The notes under the pieces: generated by a model | Told to the model about the DNA's origin: nothing | The model's database searches: none | Seen by the model: the letters and a program-made list of their open reading frames with translations, nothing else | Translations under genes and position numbers: made by a program | Shown: positions 1 to 4,036 of the stretch, piece by piece | How positions within the stretch are numbered: the first letter of the stretch is position 1 | Layout: every line of letters begins with the position of its first letter | Assembly (NCBI GenBank): GCA_038206725.1 | Contig: JBBRAO010000071.1 | Coordinates: forward strand, 1-6,063 | Length of the DNA stretch: 6,063 bases | Direction of reading: 5' to 3' | Source: JBAXXL01 sp038206725 | GTDB lineage: Bacteria > Bacteroidota > Ignavibacteria > Kapaibacteriales > UBA2268

Positions 1-22
1 TTAATTTATCTATTTAATATAA

Positions 23-51
23 CCTTCCGCAGGTTTCAAACCTTCGGAAGG
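23..51. repeat. 29-bp imperfect palindrome at the T9SS-tail break
   Basis: Arms CCTTCCG (23-29) and CGGAAGG (45-51) are perfect reverse complements. Inside them AGGTTT (31-36) and AAACCT (38-43) pair around a single central C, leaving only C30/T44 unpaired. Read in the frame of the sorting domain it encodes PSAGFKPSEG, just ahead of the conserved SEIGIYN block. It looks like a dispersed palindromic element inserted at the start of, or within, the tail. Copy number elsewhere in the genome cannot be seen here. Confidence 0.7.
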
Positions 52-99
52 CTCAGAAATCGGCATTTACAACACACTCGGCGAACGCGTGATGTCAGT

Positions 100-123
100 A
101 GAACAGACGCCCTCGTCTGTTCT
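100..123. repeat. Perfect 10-bp hairpin inside the T9SS tail
   Basis: AGAACAGACG (100-109) and CGTCTGTTCT (114-123) are exact reverse complements around the 4-base loop CCCT. The palindrome lies in the coding frame and supplies VEQTPSSVL, the variable stretch between the two conserved strands of the sorting domain. It may be a small coding palindromic element tolerated at a surface loop, or just a strong hairpin. It is followed by more coding sequence with no T-run, so it is not a conventional terminator. Confidence 0.65.
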
Positions 124-218
124 GCAAATCAGCATCTCCGATTTGCCGCGAGGAATGTATTTTATAAAAGTGGATGGTGAAACGGCGAAGTTTGTGAAAA
201 TGTAGAACGCAAAATGGG

Positions 219-237
219 CTCCTCTTCCAAAGAGGAG
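219..237. terminator. Convergent-gene hairpin, possible bidirectional terminator
   Basis: CTCCTCT (219-225) pairs with AGAGGAG (231-237) around the loop TCCAA. GG 217-218 and CC 239-240 can extend the stem past a bulged T238. It lies 14 bases after the stop of the T9SS-tail fragment and about 27 bases past the stop of the minus-strand gene, where a shared terminator would be expected. The T-run is weak: only TTTT after CCCA on the minus strand, and none on the plus strand. Termination is inferred from position and stem. Confidence 0.5.
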
Positions 238-264
238 TCCAAATTATCTTGGTTTATGGATTGT

Positions 265-1416
265 TTATTCTTTATACTTCTTCAGTAGGAATTTTTCATC
301 CACCGACAAATAGAAACCTAAAGAAAAATCGTGAACGGAGTTTTCATAATCCCAATAATATTCACCGACCAAATTCATTCGGACTTTATTTCCGAGCAGA
401 GCGTTATATTTTATCTTAGCGGTGATTAAGCGCCTTATATTCTGTGAATATGTCGGATCAATCGCCGAAACACATTGAAAAAGTGCTTCGCCGCGGGGGG
501 CGATAAACTTATCGGCGTACCATAAACCAGCATTTAATTCAAAGCCTCTATAGCGATATTTACCGACAGCATATACCGCCCAACCCTCTTTGAAAATTTG
601 AGAATTTGGCTGTGGGTAATCCGGAACAGCGAGTCCTTTATAATAAAAACCTAAAAGTTCAGCGGAAATACCTTGACTGTAGTCCAAATTGTGTTTCAAT
701 CTTATACCGGTCATAGCATCAAGCAAAGTTTGAATTGGTAAAGATGAAGAGTCAATTTGACCCCCTTTATGAGTGATTATGGTTTGAATAGGTAATTGTA
801 TATCGGAATTGCCGCCTTTAGAAAAATAAATTACTGAACTTGTTCCGAATGTAAATTCCTCTTGAAAAGGGTCGTCCTTTAAAATAAACCGCTCCCAATT
901 AATCCATATATCACTTTTCAAACGATGATTTTCGTATATAAACTGTAAACCATTTTCCAGATTATTATATACATATCGGTCGGTCGCAAACAAAGGCTCT
1001 TCTAATTGATGTTCCTTAGTTCCGTAAAGCCTGCCAAAAATCAAATCACAATTATCGTTTATCTTTTGTTGAATGGTAAAAACAGGAACAACAGTGGTGA
1101 ATTCATTTCTGCCGAAAAACTTTTCCAAGTAAACACCGCCGGATATTTTCGTTCTCGGTGTTATAAAATAACTTATTTTGGGCTCAGTGAAAAAACCAAA
1201 AGCAGTTGTACCTTGTGTGAATTTATTGAAGTACTCATCGTTTTTTAAAAATGATGTTGCAGAGAACTCGAAATTTAGACTATTCTCATTGTTTAATTTT
1301 AAAAAACGATTAGGTTCAAGGTATCCGCCATCATATTCATAAGTTGGTTCTGAATGAAGAATACTGCAAGACTCAAATATTAGTAATATTAGGAAAAATA
1401 TCGTTTTGACTTTCAT
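265..1416 (-). CDS. Exported protein, probable outer-membrane beta-barrel, function unknown
   Basis: A 383-residue protein I cannot assign to a named family. Residues 1-22 look like a signal peptide: basic MKVK, a hydrophobic IFFLILLIF core, and a likely cleavage after HS at 21-22. Cys17 follows FES, a poor lipobox, so a lipoprotein is possible but less likely. The rest has many short alternating stretches rich in Tyr, Phe and Trp with Gly and Asn/Asp turns, such as GLQFIYE, SDIWINW, ELNAGLWY and MNLVGEYYW. This is typical of amphipathic strands in an outer-membrane barrel, and there are no internal hydrophobic helices. The terminal residues KKYKE do not end in the aromatic residue common in Bam substrates. 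The ATG lies in an A-rich leader without a Shine-Dalgarno site, as is usual in Bacteroidota, with a TATATTTG box 29 bases upstream. It stands alone, divergent from the VWA gene and convergent with the T9SS fragment. Barrel topology and any transport or adhesion role are inference. Confidence 0.8.
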   Translation of the reverse strand: MKVKTIFFLILLIFESCSILHSEPTYEYDGGYLEPNRFLKLNNENSLNFEFSATSFLKNDEYFNKFTQGTTAFGFFTEPKISYFITPRTKISGGVYLEKFFGRNEFTTVVPVFTIQQKINDNCDLIFGRLYGTKEHQLEEPLFATDRYVYNNLENGLQFIYENHRLKSDIWINWERFILKDDPFQEEFTFGTSSVIYFSKGGNSDIQLPIQTIITHKGGQIDSSSLPIQTLLDAMTGIRLKHNLDYSQGISAELLGFYYKGLAVPDYPQPNSQIFKEGWAVYAVGKYRYRGFELNAGLWYADKFIAPRGEALFQCVSAIDPTYSQNIRRLITAKIKYNALLGNKVRMNLVGEYYWDYENSVHDFSLGFYLSVDEKFLLKKYKE

Positions 1417-1445
1417 TTTTTTTACTTTTATTATTGTAATAATTG

Positions 1446-1453
1446 CAAATATA
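1446..1453 (-). promoter_or_regulatory. Candidate -7 box for the 265-1416 gene
   Basis: On the minus strand this reads TATATTTG, an exact match to the Bacteroidota -7 consensus TAnnTTTG. It would give a leader of roughly 25 bases before the ATG at 1416. No clear TTTG -33 element is visible 19-21 bases upstream, only T-rich sequence. In such AT-rich DNA a chance match is possible. Confidence 0.4.
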
Positions 1454-1517
1454 TGAAAAATATGTTGAAAATTGAAAAATAAAAGTTTTTATCTTGTTGC
1501 CAAGCTTCAAGAGCCAC

Positions 1518-1549
1518 ACTCGTTACCAAGATCCTGCTTGGTAACGAGT
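1518..1549. repeat. 13-bp perfect inverted repeat, left part of island
   Basis: ACTCGTTACCAAG (1518-1530) and CTTGGTAACGAGT (1537-1549) are exact reverse complements around the loop ATCCTG. This is the strongest single stem in the window. It has no following T-run on either strand, so it is not a standard terminator. It carries the CGTTACCAAG word repeated at the right of the island. Confidence 0.85.
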
Positions 1550-1562
1550 ACGAACAAGCATA

Positions 1563-1646
1563 AATCCCGAAGGGATTGAAAATGATTAGCCCCGAATGAA
1601 ATTCCGGGTAAAAATAATATAATTCGCACCGACTCCGCAGGAGTCG
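1563..1646. repeat. Three consecutive short hairpins in the island core
   Basis: Stem one is AATCCC/GGGATT (1563-1568 and 1572-1577) with loop GAA. Stem two is CCCG/CGGG (1591-1594 and 1605-1608), extended by AAT/ATT past a bulged C1604, with loop GAA. Stem three is CGACTCC/GGAGTCG (1630-1636 and 1640-1646) with loop GCA. All three have three-base loops, and the first two share GAA. Such regular spacing suggests a folded RNA or single-stranded DNA structure rather than chance. Confidence 0.7.
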
Positions 1647-1657
1647 AACAAGAAAAG

Positions 1658-1711
1658 CGTTACCAAGCTGGAGCTTCGTTACGAGAATGGAATTGGGAGC
1701 TTGGTAACGAG
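1658..1711. repeat. Right-hand inverted repeats of the island
   Basis: CGTTACCAAGCT (1658-1669) is the exact reverse complement of AGCTTGGTAACG (1698-1709), making a 12-bp stem with a 28-base interior. The interior begins with GGAGCTTCGTTACGAG, which looks like a shortened copy of the same unit: AGCTTGGTAACGAG with bases lost. This suggests successive insertions or duplications of one palindromic unit. Confidence 0.75.
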
Positions 1712-1774
1712 AACTAACATACACATATTCCGAAAGAATTTATCGTGATCCGCCATAATATTTTTCATCCAATA

Positions 1775-1806
1775 TTTGTTTCATATCGAAAAATATCATA
1801 ATTTAG
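1775..1806 (+). promoter_or_regulatory. Candidate promoter of the VWA-FISUMP gene
   Basis: TTTG at 1775-1778 matches the Bacteroidota -33 element. After 20 bases, TAATTTAG at 1799-1806 matches the -7 consensus TAnnTTTG except at one position. Transcription would begin near 1812, giving a leader of about 40 bases. No Shine-Dalgarno site is evident before the ATG at 1855. The composition is AT-rich, so this is a suggestion only. Confidence 0.35.
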
Positions 1807-1854
1807 CATTTGATTTACAAGAAATTGACAAAGTTCGTATAGAAAAAAGCTTTT

Positions 1855-3888
1855 ATGGTAAAATCAATTTACATAGTACTAATTTTAATAAGTTATACAG
1901 CGTATAGCCAAAGCATAATCCTTTTTAACGTTAACACTTCCGCTTTTCCAATTGTAAAAGCCGATTATTTTGCTTTCGATGACACAGGAAATATTCTTTC
2001 CGATTTATCGCAAAAAGATTTTATTTTGACGGAAAATGGAATTCAAAGGACAGTTACCAACGTTACCTGCCCGATTCCAAACCCGCCTATACCATTATCT
2101 TCCGTCTTAGTAATGGATGTATCTGGCTCTATGGCAGCTTATGGGCTTAATATCGCCAAATCGGCGGCAAATGCTTGGGTCAATATGCTAATAAAAGGTA
2201 AATCCGAATGCGCGATTACAAGTTTCAGCGATTTCAATTATCTAAATCAAGATTATACAAGTAATAAGTTGAAATTGACAAATGGAATAAACAGCCTATC
2301 GATCAAAAAAGGAACGAAATATAATGCGGCTTTGATAGATCCCGAAGCAGGTGGGATTTTAATTGCAAAAAGAGGGCAGTATAAAAGAGTTATTGTACTT
2401 CTATCTGACGGGTATCCTGGGACAGAACCGAGCACTCTGAAAATAATTAACGAAGCTAAGCTAAATGATATAACCATATACTGTCTTTCAATTGATATGC
2501 CCGCACCTCAATGTATGAAAGAATTTGCCTATCAAACCGGAGGCTTATATTTTGAAAATATCAAAACAAGAGCCGAAGCAGAAGATTATTACCGTCAAAT
2601 ATTAATCACAGCACAGGGCGGTGATCCCTGCCAAATAGAGTGGTTGAGCGAAGCTTCCTGCGAAAATGAACAGAAAAATGTAGAATTAACGCAAATACAA
2701 AATAACGTGTCCGCAAATACAAAATATCAAATAACATCCGGCGCAACTGCTGGTTTAGAATTCGTACCACCGACTTTAAAATTTAAAAACGCTATCCCAG
2801 GAATAAAAAAAGATACATTAGTCACCGTTTTTGCAAGAAATGCCGATTTCAACGTAAAAGATATCAATAGTTCAAATTCAGATTATAGCATAAACCCGAC
2901 GAGTTTTTCTCTCTTAGCCGGACAAAGCGTCGCGTTAACAGTCAGCTATTTACCACTGGACAGCGCTTATTCATACACGAAATATACTTTCGAAAACGAA
3001 AAGTGCAATACAAATTATTATGCGAGCGGCGGGTTTATAGGAAAAAAACCGTCCTCAAAAACCATATTGCTAAATCAACCGAACGGGGGCGAGCAATTTG
3101 TCATAGGTACTGATAATCTAATAACTTGGGAAGGTGTAGTACCCGAAGAAAGTGTAAGCATAGATTACAGCACAAATAATGGGAAAAATTGGATTTTAGT
3201 AGCCGATACTGCAAGTGGTTCCGCATATAAATGGAGAATACCGAAAACGATAAGCGATCAATGCTTGGCAAGAGTAACTGCAAATACAAGTTCTATTTTT
3301 GGGTGCGACAATTCAAACATATTGATTTGTAAACAAATATGGATGGGTTGTAATCTTGCAGTGAGTACGTATCGTAACGGTGATCCGATACCCGAGGTAA
3401 CCGATCCAACCGAATGGGCAGCAATGACCACCGGTGCGTGGTGTTATTATAATAACCAACCCGCATTAGGACAAACTTATGGGAAACTGTACAATTGGTA
3501 TGCTGTAAACGACTCAAGAGGATTAGCTCCAAAGGGTTGGCATATACCAACGGATGCCGAGTGGGGTGAATTGGAAAAATGTCTCGGCGGCTCGGATATT
3601 GGCGGCGGGAAATTAAAAGGTACCGGAACACTGGAAAATGACGATGGTTTATGGTTAAGTCCCAATGATGGAGCAACAAACGAAGTAGGTTTTTCGGCTC
3701 AACCGGGAGGTTTTAGATTCAATTATGGAGTTTACGATTATATTGGTAAGGGTGGATACTGGTGGAGTTCATCGGCATCCGATAAAAAACGCGCTTGGAT
3801 AAGAAGCCTATCCTCAGATAATACGATTGTTGGGAGGGGAACGAGTGGGAAAGAAGACGCTTTTTCTGTACGCTGTGTGAAGGACTAA
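1855..3888 (+). CDS. Exported VWA / Ig-like / FISUMP-domain surface protein
   Basis: A 677-residue mosaic protein. Residues 1-19 form a signal peptide, with likely cleavage before QS. Residues ~83-253 are a von Willebrand A domain with a complete metal-ion-dependent adhesion site: DVSGS (Asp88, Ser90, Ser92), Thr154 in KGTKYNAAL, and Asp185 in LLSDG. It should bind a divalent metal and a protein or matrix ligand. Residues ~258-397 resemble an ASH/HYDIN-type Ig fold. Residues ~403-476 are a second beta-sandwich with PNGGEQF, ITWEG and YSTNNGKNW, a pattern common in Ignavibacteria-type extracellular proteins. Residues ~494-677 are a FISUMP domain (Fibrobacter succinogenes major paralogous domain): IWMGCNL, TYGKLYNWYAV, PKGWHIPTDAEW, YWWSSSAS and the ending SVRCVKD. 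There is no T9SS sorting tail and no lipobox, so beyond Sec export the final location is unclear. Adhesion or surface-matrix binding is the likeliest role; the ligand is unknown. The gene is monocistronic by its flanking gaps. No strong terminator hairpin follows the stop. Confidence 0.9.
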   Translation: MVKSIYIVLILISYTAYSQSIILFNVNTSAFPIVKADYFAFDDTGNILSDLSQKDFILTENGIQRTVTNVTCPIPNPPIPLSSVLVMDVSGSMAAYGLNIAKSAANAWVNMLIKGKSECAITSFSDFNYLNQDYTSNKLKLTNGINSLSIKKGTKYNAALIDPEAGGILIAKRGQYKRVIVLLSDGYPGTEPSTLKIINEAKLNDITIYCLSIDMPAPQCMKEFAYQTGGLYFENIKTRAEAEDYYRQILITAQGGDPCQIEWLSEASCENEQKNVELTQIQNNVSANTKYQITSGATAGLEFVPPTLKFKNAIPGIKKDTLVTVFARNADFNVKDINSSNSDYSINPTSFSLLAGQSVALTVSYLPLDSAYSYTKYTFENEKCNTNYYASGGFIGKKPSSKTILLNQPNGGEQFVIGTDNLITWEGVVPEESVSIDYSTNNGKNWILVADTASGSAYKWRIPKTISDQCLARVTANTSSIFGCDNSNILICKQIWMGCNLAVSTYRNGDPIPEVTDPTEWAAMTTGAWCYYNNQPALGQTYGKLYNWYAVNDSRGLAPKGWHIPTDAEWGELEKCLGGSDIGGGKLKGTGTLENDDGLWLSPNDGATNEVGFSAQPGGFRFNYGVYDYIGKGGYWWSSSASDKKRAWIRSLSSDNTIVGRGTSGKEDAFSVRCVKD

Positions 3889-3967
3889 AGTAACTTTTAA
3901 TAAACGTATCGGAACTTCTTTTATCATTCATCTGCACCAATCCACCCAATTTTTTGGTTAATTCTCA

Positions 3968-3975
3968 TATATTTG
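3968..3975 (+). promoter_or_regulatory. Candidate -7 box for the mutase gene
   Basis: TATATTTG matches TAnnTTTG exactly and would give a leader of roughly 55 bases before the ATG at 4037. The nearest TTTG (3953-3956) is only 11 bases upstream, too close for a normal -33 element. The rest of the 148-bp gap is AT-rich and holds no gene or strong hairpin. The mutase thus seems to have its own promoter instead of relying on the VWA gene. Confidence 0.35.
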
Positions 3976-4022
3976 TTAATTTTAAATTTATTATTTTGTA
4001 TTTCTAAAGAAATTGATATTTC

Positions 4023-4028
4023 GAGGAT
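4023..4028 (+). promoter_or_regulatory. Shine-Dalgarno-like site of the mutase gene
   Basis: GAGGAT lies 8 bases before the ATG at 4037. An in-frame TAA at 4034-4036 directly precedes that ATG and rules out any earlier start in this frame. This is the only clear SD-like site in the window, which supports 4037 over the next in-frame ATG at 4061. Confidence 0.5.
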
Positions 4029-4036
4029 ATAAATAA

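Larger units (their letters stand above)
23..205 (+). pseudogene. Truncated T9SS C-terminal sorting domain (gene end)
   Basis: This is the tail of a secreted protein. The reading frame ending at TAG 203-205 encodes about 60 residues, including the block IYNTLGERVMS, then ISDLPRGMYFIKV and the ending FVKM. This is the usual pattern of the Por/type IX secretion C-terminal domain, which directs cargo across the outer membrane and is normally cleaved there. A complete domain is about 70-80 residues and begins with a YPNP-like strand; that beginning is missing. Going upstream, the same frame meets TAA at 20-22, a second frame has TAA at 15-17, and only the frame starting at base 1 stays open to the window edge. 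No start codon or ribosome site precedes the fragment. It is therefore either a decayed or frameshifted gene end, or a domain relic left beside the palindrome at 23-51. The passenger protein lies outside the window, so its function is unknown. The domain call is firm; pseudogene status is likely but depends on upstream sequence. Confidence 0.65.
1493..1712. repeat. Palindrome-cluster repeat island (MITE- or structured-RNA-like)
   Basis: About 220 bp of noncoding DNA made almost wholly of inverted repeats. The outer ends are themselves imperfect inverted repeats: the left end at 1493-1508 matches the reverse complement of the right end at about 13 of 16 positions around the core GTTNCCAAGCT. 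The word CGTTACCAAG or its complement recurs at 1521-1530, 1537-1546, 1658-1667 and 1700-1709, with a decayed copy CGTTACGAG at 1677-1685. Between them sit three compact hairpins at 1563-1577, 1591-1608 and 1630-1646. From memory, similar strings of small hairpins around CCCGAAGGGAT and CCCCG...CGGG occur dispersed in Bacteroidota-group genomes and are sometimes mis-called as short hypothetical genes; I cannot verify copies here. No transposase, no obvious target-site duplication and no credible gene were seen. It could be a non-autonomous mobile element, a transcribed structured RNA, or decayed repeats at an insertion hotspot. Confidence 0.7.

Noticed and set aside
1006..1248. 80-residue plus-strand open frame
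   Set aside because: It lies entirely antisense within the well-supported exported protein gene at 265-1416 and has no initiation signal or recognisable domain.
1518..1549. Rho-independent terminator
   Set aside because: The stem is strong but lacks a T-run on either strand and lies upstream of two divergent genes, where a terminator is not expected.
1490..1715. Possible CRISPR array
   Set aside because: The repeated word is short, occurs in both orientations, is irregularly spaced and has no uniform spacers. It is a palindrome cluster.
1431..1724. 97-residue minus-strand open frame across the repeat island
   Set aside because: It consists almost wholly of translated palindromes and ends in AT-rich promoter-like DNA. 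It has no domain, signal peptide or ribosome site, and its composition does not look like a real protein. Such frames are a known by-product of dispersed repeats.
3293..3949. Overlapping minus-strand open frames of 62-128 residues opposite the FISUMP region
   Set aside because: They are antisense shadows of a strongly supported coding domain, overlap one another, and show no protein-like features.
3889..4036. Cobalamin riboswitch ahead of the B12-dependent mutase
   Set aside because: The gap is only 148 bp, very AT-rich, and has no B12-box-like motif or multi-stem structure.
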